A DNA stretch of 64,000 nucleotides from Marinoscillum furvescens DSM 4134 (lineage in GTDB: Bacteria; Bacteroidota; Bacteroidia; Cytophagales; Cyclobacteriaceae). The DNA lies in assembly GCF_003386095.1 (NCBI RefSeq), contig NZ_QREG01000022.1:1-64000 (forward strand), given 5' to 3'. Positions 1 to 10,900 of the stretch are shown here, in pieces. Made by a program: the position numbers and the translations under genes. Numbering within the stretch: the stretch's first letter is position 1; each line of letters begins with the position of its first letter. The notes under the pieces were generated by a model, which searched no databases, was not told the origin of the DNA, and was given only the letters and a program-made list of their open reading frames with translations.

Positions 1-3000
1 TTGGTCGCTGTATAGCTAACACCTGCCACCGTAACACTAATGCTCGCCTGGAAATCATCAACAGTACCGCTTAGGGAAGGGGAAGGGGTGGAGGTGGTCA
101 AAGCATCAACTGTGACAACAGGTAAGCTGGTGTCTACAATCAGTTCAGCATATGTAGTATCAGCATTGCCTACACCATCTTTCGCTATTCCTAGTATTTG
201 ATAGGTCCCATCTGTGAATGGCCCAAATGTGCCTGCTGCAATAGTCCAGCTTCCATCATTTGCTACAGTCACAGTATCTTTTGTGCCTTCGATAGTGACT
301 GTAACAAAGGCATCAGTATCAGACACGGTTCCTACTACCTCAGGAGAAGTGTTTCCTGTAGTCAAACTATTTATGGTCAACACTGGCGGTGTGAGGTCAA
401 CTTGGAGAAGCCCAGTTGCAGTGGCTGTATTTCCACCTGAATTCGTGGCGGTTACTTCCATGGTATAGCTTCCTTCAGCCAAAGCTGAAATGACACCCTC
501 AGTTATTTCCCAGTTTCCATCCTTCAAATTAACAGCAGAATAGCTACTCCCATCTACTGTTAAACTGATCACTGAAAGCGTATCGCCAATGGTACCACTT
601 ACTGCTGGAGAAACGTTGTTGGTAGTAAGATCAGAAACTGTGACTACAGGAATTTCCGTATTGTTCTGAATAGTAAATGTTGACCCTTGAGCCAGCCCCA
701 TATCTATTTTGTCCTTCGGATCATCAATTCCAAAATTGTCCAAAGTAGGTATTTCAATATAGAAGGTGCTATCATGATTTGCTCCTGCGTCTATATCAGC
801 AGTTAAGTATAGATAGATGGAATCTCCATCATTGAACGTATCAGTCATTGACCAACCCAAAGAGTTTTCTAATTCTTGAGCGTTACCCAGATTAGCTCCT
901 CCTAGATCAGTTGCTACAAGCTCATCATCTATATTGACGGCATAGGAAAGCTGAAATGCACTGTCAGGAAAATCCATTTCATTATATGAACCCCCCAACG
1001 TAAAGTATAGTCCGGAAGTGGTAATACTCCCATCTGCTACTGCCCAGACCATTTTGTAAATTAGGTTGTCCGTTGTACCGGCATCCAGATTTTGAGCAGG
1101 TAAGCTTTCTGTCACGAATTGGATTTTAGGAGTAACCGGAGCAGCTTGAATACTAAATGCAGCCCCAGCATCTAGTCCCTGGTCAATGATTATTTTAGGG
1201 TCTTCAATGCCAAAGTTATTTTCACCTTCGGGCTTTGTGAACCCAATCTCACTACCTTCCATCGCTTCAGCCGATAAATCAGCTGTCACATACCAGTATA
1301 CTGTATCTCCATCATTGTATGTACTATTAAACAGTTTGCCGATGCTTCCATCAGGAATAATTGGATCCTGGTCAGCAAAGAAAGTGCTCCCCAGGTTAGT
1401 CGCATTTTCCAAGCTGTCCTGATTTATAGATTCCCAGAAAGTAAATGAAATAAAATCCGTCTCGTTGAAAGTATAATTGATGGTGTCAGGTGTGATCAAG
1501 AATCCGTCCATAGTAGCCTGACCATCTTTGATCACCACTTCGAACTTATGAATCAGTTGGTTAGCAACGCCGGCAGCAAGCACGGTGTCTGATACATTTA
1601 TAGTTTTTATGTATATCTCAACAGGTGCCACATCGGTGGTAAAAGTATCACTCACAATTTCCGAAAGCTCGAAAGTTGATTCATTTTCAGCTATCCAAAA
1701 TGTATAATAAGAGGTAGACGGTAACAATTGTGCTTCTCCTGGAATCTGAAACGTATAATTCCCATCGATTGCTTCAAAACTACCAGCGCTTTCCGCAGTG
1801 GAACCTGTGCCATCCTGACCCATTTTTATCTGCTCCGCAGAGGGAATGGTGCCGTCTTGACTTACTATATAATATACGGTAGAAGTAGGGCTTACATGCA
1901 CGTCCAAACTAACATCATAGCTCCCAACTTCTAATACGGAAACTGACAATCCCGGCTGTGAAGACACTACCTCATAGAAATAAAAATCATCCAAAATAAC
2001 CGGATCAGTAGCAAAAGAATCTGCAAGGACCTGAACCTGGACAGGTCCTTCAACCCCCACATAGCCTGTATAGGTATAGTATTCCAAAGCATCTACATAG
2101 AGCGTATCAAGTCCTATGAAGTTTGTACTGTCTGTTGAGTATGCTACGTACAAATAAGCTGGCGAATCAAACGCTCGATAACTAAACCCAAACTCTTGTG
2201 TACCGTCAATTCCCGGTGAAACTAATTCTCCTTCCGGATAAAGCTGCAATGCAAGAGAGTCACTCTGAAACAATACGTTTTCCTCAGCTCCATTTATTAT
2301 TTTCCACTTACCACTTTCAAGGATGACTGAATCACTAGTCAAATTTTGACCTGAAATTGAGTTAAATGACTCGTTGACATATGGATTAGAAACTTGTCCT
2401 CCTGCATCAACAGTATAGAAATCATCAATGAGTAGTGAGGCCTCATACCAGCCTGGAACCCGAACTCTCACATATCCTGAATATGCTTCGGTAAATGAAT
2501 GATTAAACTCCATATACTCCATTGAAGAAGTAGACCCAGAGTTTTCTAGCACCAAATCATCCAGGCTGACACCGGTCAGGATTTCAAAGTCTACAGGTGC
2601 AGGATTATCAGCTCGGTGATAAAATCCTAAATTGGAAATATTAAACACATAGGTTTGGATATACGACCCAGAATCTGTCAACATCAGGGACTGGCCACTT
2701 TGACCATAGGTAAGTGCGCTATCAGTAGTTACAGTTGTTTGAAGTAGGTCAAAACTGGTATTTGTAAACTCAAATGATCCAGTTTGCGAAACATTAGGCT
2801 CTCCTGAGAAATAATCAAAATCCTCATAGTTTACAGGGTTAGGCTGGGAGGTCATAGCCTCTGAAAACCAAAATTCATCAATCACTACATCCGCTGGATC
2901 TACCGCTGATGCTCTTATCCTTATGAAACCGCTAAATGGCTCACTGAAGTATTCTTCATGTGAGCTGTAGACCGTATCACCGGCCGTTTGAGCGAAAATA

Positions 3001-6000
3001 ACATTTGAAAAATCTACACTGTCATAACTTAAACTTACCTCAAAGGAAGCGTTGCTGGAGGTATCACTAACACGGTACGAAAACCCAAAGCTTTCCACAT
3101 TGTCTATCCAATAAGTCTGGATGAAGGAATTCGAATCTGCCAACACCACGGCATTCCCATATTCGTAATAATCCAAAGTAGAATCAGAAGTCACTTCAGC
3201 ATTCGACAAGACAAAAGCCATTTCAGTAAAAAAATACCCACCGTTTTCGATTACGTCGGTTTGGCCTTCAAAGCTGTCAAAACTCTCATAAACTATTGAT
3301 GGTGATCCTGCACTGCCAGTAGTCGTGTACACATCCGTAAACGGAACAACATCGGACAGATTACCATTCATGTCTTCCGCTACCAAATAGACATTGTAGC
3401 CAGTACTATCCATCAGTCCAGATGCATAAAAATACGCTTCGGAACCAGTCATTACACCTGAGAAATCATAAGGATCTATATACATCGATGGGTCTATAAC
3501 TTCCGCAACAGAAGGCGCATAAGAACCAAGCGGAGTGATCAACTTGTAAACATTTGCTTCCTCACTTAGTGCATAATAAGTTTCGATATAGTCGCTACCT
3601 ACAGAATTAATGTAGACCACATCAAAAGTAGGAGCTAAAGTATCTGCGCTACCGAAATTGAAGAAAACGTCATCAATGACAAGATCTGAGTTTCCTCCTG
3701 ATATAATCAACTCCAACTGGACATTGTCGCCAGCGTGTTCCAGTAATACAGTAGCTTGTTTGAAATCAGCATTGTAAGATGTAATGGTCTCTACAGGCTC
3801 TGGAAAAGGGAAACTTTCTCGGTTTTTCACAATGTCAAACGTGACACTGTCAGCCCCTAAGGCAGCATACCAAAATGAAATTTCTACCTCCCCCGGCACA
3901 TTTGGCAACTTTACACTACCTCCGGAATTATTTAATTTTAAAGCATAAGAAGGGCTATATACTGTTGCAGACTCACCTGCTCCTTCATTGATTTCCCAAT
4001 CACCAGAACCGAACGTATACAGACCCGAATATGGAAGTTCCTGCAATTCATTGAACTCCTCCATGATATTGCTAGGTCCTGGAGCGGACGGCTTGACAGC
4101 ATACCCAAAGTCATCGATATGCGCAGCCTGCGTATTGCCCACCTGGCGCAATCTTACATGACCAGAAAAAGTTGGGTCAAAAGAATATTGGTATTTGAGG
4201 TAAGAATCTTGAACAAACTTGAGCGTATCCAGGTAAGTGTACTCCACATTTTCTGTAGACGTTTCTACGACTAGTTTTATGGTATCACCAATGGCTGCAG
4301 CTGCACGGTAGTGAAATTCGAAATACTCCATTTCAGGCGTGTAAGGAGTAGTTAAGTAGTTGCCATCAATCGGTTCTATTCGGGCGTTGCCTTGTTCACC
4401 ATTTGTGCCAAACTCAGGGTTGTCTTCCCACACTGCACCATTTACAATCCAATCCATAGGAATCTCCGAGATAAATTGCTCTACATGATCCAAAGTAGGT
4501 GCAACTATCTGCGGCGTAAATACCACTGCATCATTTGATAGGGTAAAATGCGATGCAACACGTCCATCATAGTAAGCTCCAGAGGTACCACTATAGTTTT
4601 CAATACCTTGAGTAATGAGTGCTGTAGTATCTGATATGTTCGCAGAAGTGGTGTGAATCTCGATGATGTCTGACCCTTCATGAAGTTGGATTTGGAAAGT
4701 ATGCTGACCACTCTCATTTATGTCTCTTACTTTCAAGAATTCCACTGCAAAAATTCGGTTCGGAGCCACTCCAAGCATTTCATACCTTATGGTGTCGGCC
4801 CCTGCAGGGTTGAGGTTTGTCCAATAGCCTGCGATGTAATTATCTGGCAGAATTTGATTAGGAATATTCATACCCTCACAGCATCCATTATCAGAAAAAG
4901 GATCGAAGGTGATGAACCCATTACTGCTAATATATACGCTTGATACAGGGTCTTTAAAAAAGTCAAAGTCAAAGTCAAGGAGAATTTCACCGGACATATC
5001 ATCATCTCCTAAAAACACATATGCCGGTGACTCAAATGCTACGGGGTTAAAATCACCTAATGATACGGCGTATTCGGGGCCTGATTGGCTCTCGCCTTGT
5101 TGCAGTAGCCATTCTATGGTTCCCATATCCCCTGGACTATGAAAATCAGGGCCAGAAAAGGCTCCATCATATTGGTTAAATGAAACGGAAGCAGAAAAGC
5201 CGGTATCAATTACAACGTTATAGGTTGGCCCAGAACTAAACTCTAGTCCATTAAAGGTAATCGGCCCAATTTCTGTAGAAAAAGTAAGGTAAGAATTGCC
5301 TGTGCCTCCAGAAAAAATAGTGTTCGAAACATTAACCTCGCCATTTGTAACCGAAAGCCCATCACCTCCTAGGCCTGTAATAGTTCCCCAATCAAAATTG
5401 ACTGAACCTCCATTTACAGTAATTTGAAAGTTATCACCAGAGATGTAGTATGGAGTTCCTTCCGCAGAGGGATCACCACCGGTGATATCTAAAAAACCAC
5501 TGTTGACAACAAGGGATGAACCTGAGTTAAAAGTCAAATCAGGGCCATTACTTGAAAAATCTCCTCCAGATATTACCAATCCACCACCAGAACCATTGAA
5601 AGTAGCATTACCCATGCTCAACACACCGTCATTTAACTGTAGCGTTTCACCACTGGCAAACTCCACAACTCCAAGCAGATAATAATCGCTGTAGGTTGTG
5701 AGTATCATGCTTGGCAAAGGGTTAGCTTGATGGCTAAAAGTCAACTCACTATCTGCCGACAATTGAGTGCCTGCTTCAAAAGCAATCGAGTCCAGCGCAT
5801 CAAAGGACCAGCTTGCTCCCAGATTGACCTCCATATTGGAGAAATGTACTGTAGAACCAGCGCCACCCGTAACAAATGAATTATCATAATTTAGCGACTG
5901 CTCAAAAAAGACCTGAGCCGAGCTACTGACGGCTATATCGTAAAAATCCCCTCCAGAAATAAAGTGTTGGTTACCCGAAAGCTGTAAAGACCACTTATTT

Positions 6001-7688
6001 TCACTCCCAATGATTCCCTGTATGTTTACTCCCGCAGAATCATTTAGCGATAGCATTGTTGATTGAATAAAGGCTAATTCTGCACCGGAATCCACCACAA
6101 GTGAGTCGTCCAGTGCCAAAATGGTAGACCCGAATAAGTTTATAGTTTTAGTGCCTACACCAGCAAAAATGATCGTGCCATGTGACTGAGTGTTGTGCTG
6201 CTCCAATAGCTGATTCGCTCCCGAAAACAACACTGCACCTCCTTCGTATGCCAAAGTGCTTGCAGAGTCCAAAATCAGGTGTGACTGAATATCCAATACA
6301 TTGGCATTTAAACTAAGAGTGGCCGTATCTGCCAACACCACACCAAAAGCTCTTGCCGTATCCACATCCAATGTCACATCATGAAGGATTTCTACAGGAT
6401 CTCCTGCTGATGGGACCGTGCCACCCTGCCAGGTCGCAGGCGATGACCAGTTTCCAGTTGCTGCTGTCTGAATCGAAGCAATGGCAGAAACCGTAGGCGT
6501 TTGGCTCAGTACAGTAGCACAAACACCTGATTCATTTTTATAAAAAACCCAGTCGTTTTGATCATTACCAGACAGCATATCCAAATCACCATCCGCGTCC
6601 AGATCACCAAAACCAGGAGAACTTTCACCCGAAGGCACTGGATCAAAGCCATGTTGATTCACAACATAGCTAGCAAATGATGGAGAATTTGACGTGCCTA
6701 TATTTTCAAAATAATACCAATTGCCATCAGCACCCCCAGCAACAATATCCAGATCGCCATCAGCATCCAGGTCTATAAACTGGGGAAAGGAATTTGTAGT
6801 GGGGAGCGAGGTTAGTCCAAAGCCATTTACAGATATACCAGAAAACGAAGGAGTAGCAGCTGTCCCATTGTTTAGATGGATATTTATGTCGCCATCACCA
6901 TCTCCCGAGATCATGTCAAAGTCTCCATCAGCATCCAAATCTGCAAAATCAATCCCTCTAATAGCGTTAGATCCTGGAGCAGTAATTCCAAATGGGTTAG
7001 TCACTGGTGCCGCAAATGATGGAGTATTGAAATCACCTTGATTCTCAAAGTAATTAAAATCAGCCCCACCACTCTTAAACTGACCGGCCATCATATCCAA
7101 ATCACCATCTCCATCCAAGTCTACAAAACGTGAGTATCGATGGGTAATATTTTCTGTAGTAGTAATACCAAATGGATTATCCACTGGACCGGCAAAATCT
7201 GGTGCCTCAGCGGTACCCGTGTTTTCGTAATAAATAAAATTGATCCAATTCGAGCTCGACATTAGGTCCAAATCACCATCTCCATCCACATCACCGAGGT
7301 TTACACCATTCGAAAAGGACGAAGATCCCAGGCCATAAGCTGGAAATGATGAGTTTATTACCTGTGAAGTAAATAGAATGCTATCTCCACGTGTTGCCAG
7401 CACATTGAAAGTAGTGGTGGAATCAATAGGTCCTGTGCTAAAGCTTACTGCCTCACCCGTACCTTCTAGAGGGCCATTTACAAGCGCATTGGTACTGTTT
7501 TCTCGCAAGTAATAGTTAACACCTGGTTCTGTAGACAGTATGTCTATGAATGTTTCAGTTCCTGATGCTATGGTATCGTGTTGTGCACTTACAGACTGAT
7601 CCAGAGGATTGGTGCATTGAGCTAGTAACTCACCAGTCAGCACCATTGAGAATAAAAGATAAGCAACAATTCGAGCGGTAAACTTCAT
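1..7688 (-). CDS. Giant secreted multidomain protein (FG-GAP/VCBS and Ig-like repeats), C-terminus outside window
   Basis: The frame is open without a stop from the ATG at 7688 to base 1, so at least 2562 residues are visible and the C-terminus is missing. The N-terminus is a signal peptide (MKFTARIVAYLLFSMVLTG, then ELLAQ). Residues about 130-375 hold five FG-GAP/VCBS-like repeats with Ca-binding patterns such as DVDGDGDLDL and LDADGDLDIV. Near 410 is a WSSPATWQGG-type segment that opens a beta-rich region. Residues about 900-950 (NYIAGYWTNLNP) resemble a nidogen-type fold. From about 1000 to 1900 come several 130-160-residue beta-sandwich modules like choice-of-anchor or cleaved-adhesin domains. 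From about 2340 to the edge are tandem bacterial Ig-like modules (LTTGNTSPEVVGTVSDT and similar). The size and signal suggest a surface or exported T9SS cargo protein, but its sorting tail cannot be seen. Substrate unknown. Confidence 0.88.
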   Translation of the reverse strand, partial: MKFTARIVAYLLFSMVLTGELLAQCTNPLDQSVSAQHDTIASGTETFIDILSTEPGVNYYLRENSTNALVNGPLEGTGEAVSFSTGPIDSTTTFNVLATRGDSILFTSQVINSSFPAYGLGSSSFSNGVNLGDVDGDGDLDLMSSSNWINFIYYENTGTAEAPDFAGPVDNPFGITTTENITHRYSRFVDLDGDGDLDMMAGQFKSGGADFNYFENQGDFNTPSFAAPVTNPFGITAPGSNAIRGIDFADLDADGDFDMISGDGDGDINIHLNNGTAATPSFSGISVNGFGLTSLPTTNSFPQFIDLDADGDLDIVAGGADGNWYYFENIGTSNSPSFASYVVNQHGFDPVPSGESSPGFGDLDADGDLDMLSGNDQNDWVFYKNESGVCATVLSQTPTVSAIASIQTAATGNWSSPATWQGGTVPSAGDPVEILHDVTLDVDTARAFGVVLADTATLSLNANVLDIQSHLILDSASTLAYEGGAVLFSGANQLLEQHNTQSHGTIIFAGVGTKTINLFGSTILALDDSLVVDSGAELAFIQSTMLSLNDSAGVNIQGIIGSENKWSLQLSGNQHFISGGDFYDIAVSSSAQVFFEQSLNYDNSFVTGGAGSTVHFSNMEVNLGASWSFDALDSIAFEAGTQLSADSELTFSHQANPLPSMILTTYSDYYLLGVVEFASGETLQLNDGVLSMGNATFNGSGGGLVISGGDFSSNGPDLTFNSGSSLVVNSGFLDITGGDPSAEGTPYYISGDNFQITVNGGSVNFDWGTITGLGGDGLSVTNGEVNVSNTIFSGGTGNSYLTFSTEIGPITFNGLEFSSGPTYNVVIDTGFSASVSFNQYDGAFSGPDFHSPGDMGTIEWLLQQGESQSGPEYAVSLGDFNPVAFESPAYVFLGDDDMSGEILLDFDFDFFKDPVSSVYISSNGFITFDPFSDNGCCEGMNIPNQILPDNYIAGYWTNLNPAGADTIRYEMLGVAPNRIFAVEFLKVRDINESGQHTFQIQLHEGSDIIEIHTTSANISDTTALITQGIENYSGTSGAYYDGRVASHFTLSNDAVVFTPQIVAPTLDHVEQFISEIPMDWIVNGAVWEDNPEFGTNGEQGNARIEPIDGNYLTTPYTPEMEYFEFHYRAAAAIGDTIKLVVETSTENVEYTYLDTLKFVQDSYLKYQYSFDPTFSGHVRLRQVGNTQAAHIDDFGYAVKPSAPGPSNIMEEFNELQELPYSGLYTFGSGDWEINEGAGESATVYSPSYALKLNNSGGSVKLPNVPGEVEISFWYAALGADSVTFDIVKNRESFPFPEPVETITSYNADFKQATVLLEHAGDNVQLELIISGGNSDLVIDDVFFNFGSADTLAPTFDVVYINSVGSDYIETYYALSEEANVYKLITPLGSYAPSVAEVIDPSMYIDPYDFSGVMTGSEAYFYASGLMDSTGYNVYLVAEDMNGNLSDVVPFTDVYTTTGSAGSPSIVYESFDSFEGQTDVIENGGYFFTEMAFVLSNAEVTSDSTLDYYEYGNAVVLADSNSFIQTYWIDNVESFGFSYRVSDTSSNASFEVSLSYDSVDFSNVIFAQTAGDTVYSSHEEYFSEPFSGFIRIRASAVDPADVVIDEFWFSEAMTSQPNPVNYEDFDYFSGEPNVSQTGSFEFTNTSFDLLQTTVTTDSALTYGQSGQSLMLTDSGSYIQTYVFNISNLGFYHRADNPAPVDFEILTGVSLDDLVLENSGSTSSMEYMEFNHSFTEAYSGYVRVRVPGWYEASLLIDDFYTVDAGGQVSNPYVNESFNSISGQNLTSDSVILESGKWKIINGAEENVLFQSDSLALQLYPEGELVSPGIDGTQEFGFSYRAFDSPAYLYVAYSTDSTNFIGLDTLYVDALEYYTYTGYVGVEGPVQVQVLADSFATDPVILDDFYFYEVVSSQPGLSVSVLEVGSYDVSLDVHVSPTSTVYYIVSQDGTIPSAEQIKMGQDGTGSTAESAGSFEAIDGNYTFQIPGEAQLLPSTSYYTFWIAENESTFELSEIVSDTFTTDVAPVEIYIKTINVSDTVLAAGVANQLIHKFEVVIKDGQATMDGFLITPDTINYTFNETDFISFTFWESINQDSLENATNLGSTFFADQDPIIPDGSIGKLFNSTYNDGDTVYWYVTADLSAEAMEGSEIGFTKPEGENNFGIEDPKIIIDQGLDAGAAFSIQAAPVTPKIQFVTESLPAQNLDAGTTDNLIYKMVWAVADGSITTSGLYFTLGGSYNEMDFPDSAFQLSYAVNIDDELVATDLGGANLGNAQELENSLGWSMTDTFNDGDSIYLYLTADIDAGANHDSTFYIEIPTLDNFGIDDPKDKIDMGLAQGSTFTIQNNTEIPVVTVSDLTTNNVSPAVSGTIGDTLSVISLTVDGSSYSAVNLKDGNWEITEGVISALAEGSYTMEVTATNSGGNTATATGLLQVDLTPPVLTINSLTTGNTSPEVVGTVSDTDAFVTVTIEGTKDTVTVANDGSWTIAAGTFGPFTDGTYQILGIAKDGVGNADTTYAELIVDTSLPVVTVDALTTSTPSPSLSGTVDDFQASISVTVAGVSYTAT

Positions 7689-7732
7689 ATTGGCAATAGA
7701 TTATGAACCGGAAATTTAGCCGGAACAATTAG

Positions 7733-7767
7733 AAAATGTAATACCATATATATGGTAATTTCACAAA
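7733..7767 (-). promoter_or_regulatory. Candidate promoter of the giant gene with a 16-bp palindrome in its spacer
   Basis: Read on the minus strand, TTTG (7764-7767) is followed after 23 bp by TACATTTT (7733-7740). This fits the Bacteroidota TTTG / TAnnTTTG promoter pattern at seven of eight positions of the -7 box. The spacer contains a perfect 16-bp palindrome, TACCATATATATGGTA (7742-7757), which is where a repressor would block polymerase. The start codon is 45 bp downstream of the -7 box. This is pattern matching only. Confidence 0.4.
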
Positions 7768-7812
7768 AATATATTGAAATAATACAGGGATAATGCTGAT
7801 GCTCAGTTGATT

Positions 7813-7844
7813 TCGATCAAAATCAATAGGGCCTCGATCAAAAT
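7813..7844. other. 11-bp direct repeat with 21-bp period in a divergent intergenic region
   Basis: TCGATCAAAAT occurs at 7813-7823 and again at 7834-7844, exactly 21 bp (two helical turns) apart. The site lies in the 282-bp gap between the divergent giant gene and the TPR-CHAT gene. More ATCGAT words occur at 7878-7903. The spacing suits a dimeric regulator bound on one DNA face, but there is no further support. Confidence 0.25.
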
Positions 7845-7970
7845 TACCAAAAGATATCTTTTCGAATGTGTACATTTATCGATTAGATCTCGTGGATCGA
7901 TAGCAGTATTTGGAGCAATCAAAAAATATTAGTTATTTTATATTTTGTATTAAAAAAATTTAATTCCGCC

Positions 7971-10900
7971 ATGACTAGAGTATTATTTAGTTCAGTCTTA
8001 TTGCTGCTTATTTCAGCGGCATTGCATGCTCAGTCTCCATTCAAAACGAAGAAAGAGCAAAAGTTTTACGAAAAAATCAACAAGCTCTACGAAAACGGAG
8101 ATTATGAAGGCATCCTGGATAAGGAAGCCGAAATCATTGCCTACTCTGCCGGCCGTGAAGACACGGTGGCTGCCGTCATGAATTTCTTTTTGGGGGATTC
8201 CTACTTGCTCTGGAATGATGATTTGGAGACTGCTGCTGAGTTTTTCAGGCAGGAGTATCAAATTCGAAAAGACATTGGTCAGGTTGATGAAGGATTTACC
8301 AATACTGCCTTCAATTTGGGTTACGTCCTGGATGAACTCGGTTATTTCAGTGAAACAGAAAAAATCTATCTGGACCTACTAAAAATAGACGAAGAGTTAT
8401 TCGGAAAAGCGAGTGAAAACTACATTTATGACGCTCAATCGTTGCTCGATCACTACATATTTACAGAAGAGTACCAAAAAGGTTTAGCCCTTGCTCAAGA
8501 CATTAAAAAAGTGGTCAAGAAAAAAACCTTTGAAGAAGCTATGCTGGAGCGGTTTATCGGCGACTTCTATGAAATGGCAGGAGAAAGCTCAAAAGCCGAA
8601 AAACATCTGCTTAAAGCGATCGACTTACTGAACGAGCAGGGAATGTATGCATCGATAGAAAATGTAAGCTTTCTTGTAAGTTTAGCAGGGCTTTATACAA
8701 ATAACGGAAAACTTCCGCTGGCTGAAGAAGTGTATCTTGAAGCTAAAGATATTTTAAAAAGACTACCTGAAGACTGGACGGACTATGAAGTAAGGCTCAA
8801 CGGAAATATCGCATTGCTCCAGCAGTTTTTTGGAAATTACGAGCTAGCTGAAGAGATATATCTGGATAATCTCGCCAAAAGTGAAGAGTTATATGGAAAA
8901 GAATCCATCAACTATGCCATAGAGACCTTAGAGCTGGGAAATGTTCATTTTTTCAGTGGATCTCTAGAAAAGGCACATGAATATTACAACCAATCTGCTT
9001 CCATTCTTGAGCAGACAATGGGTAAGGAAAACCTTTATTATGCCAGAATTCTTCAGAATAAAGCCTATATCCTCGCCAAACAAGAAAAATTTGATGCCGC
9101 TATTCAAACTGCCAAAGAGGCTGTTTCTCTGACAGAAGATATCTCTGGTGATAATCAATATCAAACCTCATTTCCGTACTATTACCTGGCAAACGTCTAT
9201 TTCATGATGGGTGATTTAGAAAACGCCAGAGAAAGCTATGAGAAGTCACTGGCACTTCGAAAAAAGAGTGTAGGCAAGCAACATGATGAATACTCGAAGG
9301 CCACACGCTCGCTCGCTACACTCAACTGGGAAATGAATGAATTTTCTGATGCCAAATCGTACTATGCAGAGACTTTTCAGAACTATTTCACACAAATCAA
9401 TACGATTTTTCCAATTCTCAGTGAAGAAGAAAAATCTAAGTTCTATTATACCAACTTACGACCTGCTTTTGAGCAATACAACTCATTTATAGTAGAAACA
9501 AGCCGAGATGAAAAAGAACTGATTGGCGAAATGTATAACTACCAGCTAGCTACGAAAGGCATCATCCTTTCGGCTACCAACAAAGTGAAAAACGCTATCC
9601 TTAACAGTGGCGATGAAGAGCTCATCAGTAAATACGAAAACTGGATCAGCCAGAAAGAGCGTTTGGCGAAACTGTTTAGTGCTACAGACATTCCACTTGA
9701 CATACGAAACGCTAAGATCGATTCACTCACAACTTTGTCAAATTCCTTAGAAAAAGAATTGAGCAAGTTGTCTACGGCGTTCGCAGACAATTTCGCAGCG
9801 AAAGACATGACCTGGCAAGATGTGCGAGATCAACTAAAAACTGGGGAAGCTGCTGTAGAAATTATTCGATTTAGAGATTTTGATCCGGCTAAGGGTGGAT
9901 CATTTACTGAGGAAGTGTACTATGCCGCACTAATAGTGACTCCCGATACCGAGGATTATCCAGAAATGGTAATCATGAAAAATGGTAAAATGATGGAGAC
10001 ACGCTATCTGTCCAATTACCGAAACGCCATTAAGTACAAGATCAATGAAGACTTTTCGTATAAGCTCTTTTGGAGACCCATTGCCAACAAGTTAGAAGGC
10101 ATTAAAAAGGTATACTTCTCTCCTGATGGTGTGTTTAACCAAATCAGTATCTACACCTTACGAAATCCTGCTACCGGTAATTTCACATTGGATGAATTGG
10201 AAATTCAGCTTGTAAATAACACCAAAGATTTATTAGCTGTAAATGCTGGTTCTGCGGCCGACCGTTCCTATCTGTTCGGTTATCCTAACTACAATATGGG
10301 AGTCATCGAGCAAAAGCAAAAGGAAAGTGGTGCCTCGGCAGATAAAATCATTAAAGCTGCGGCCGAAGATCGTGCCATGCGTGGTGCAAGCAGGGGAGTA
10401 AGAGGCTCGAGAGGTGGAGATCAGGGAGACCTTGCCGAGCTCACAAGATCAGGAAGCCTTCCAAGGGGCCTACGTGGCAACATGCTACGATACATGCGAT
10501 CTAATGCTATGCTATCGTTGCTTCCGGGTACAAAAAAAGAAGTGAACCTAATTGATAGCTTGTACGCCAAGAAAAACGCTCAGGCAGTTACCTACCTTAG
10601 CAATGAAGCTCTGGAGGACAGTATCAAAAAAGTGCAAAACCCAAGAACACTTCACATTGCCACTCACGGATTTTTCCTTGAAAATGACCAAGACCATGAG
10701 GGTGAAAAAGACACCTACGTACAAAATCCGTTACTTCGCTCAGGACTTATACTAGCCGGTGCCAATAGCTTCATCAGTGAAGGGGTGATTTCTAACGAAA
10801 TTCCTCATGATGAAGATGGAATTCTTACGGCATTTGAAGCCATGAACCTTAATCTGGACAACACCGAACTGGTAGTGCTCTCAGCATGTGAAACAGGTCT

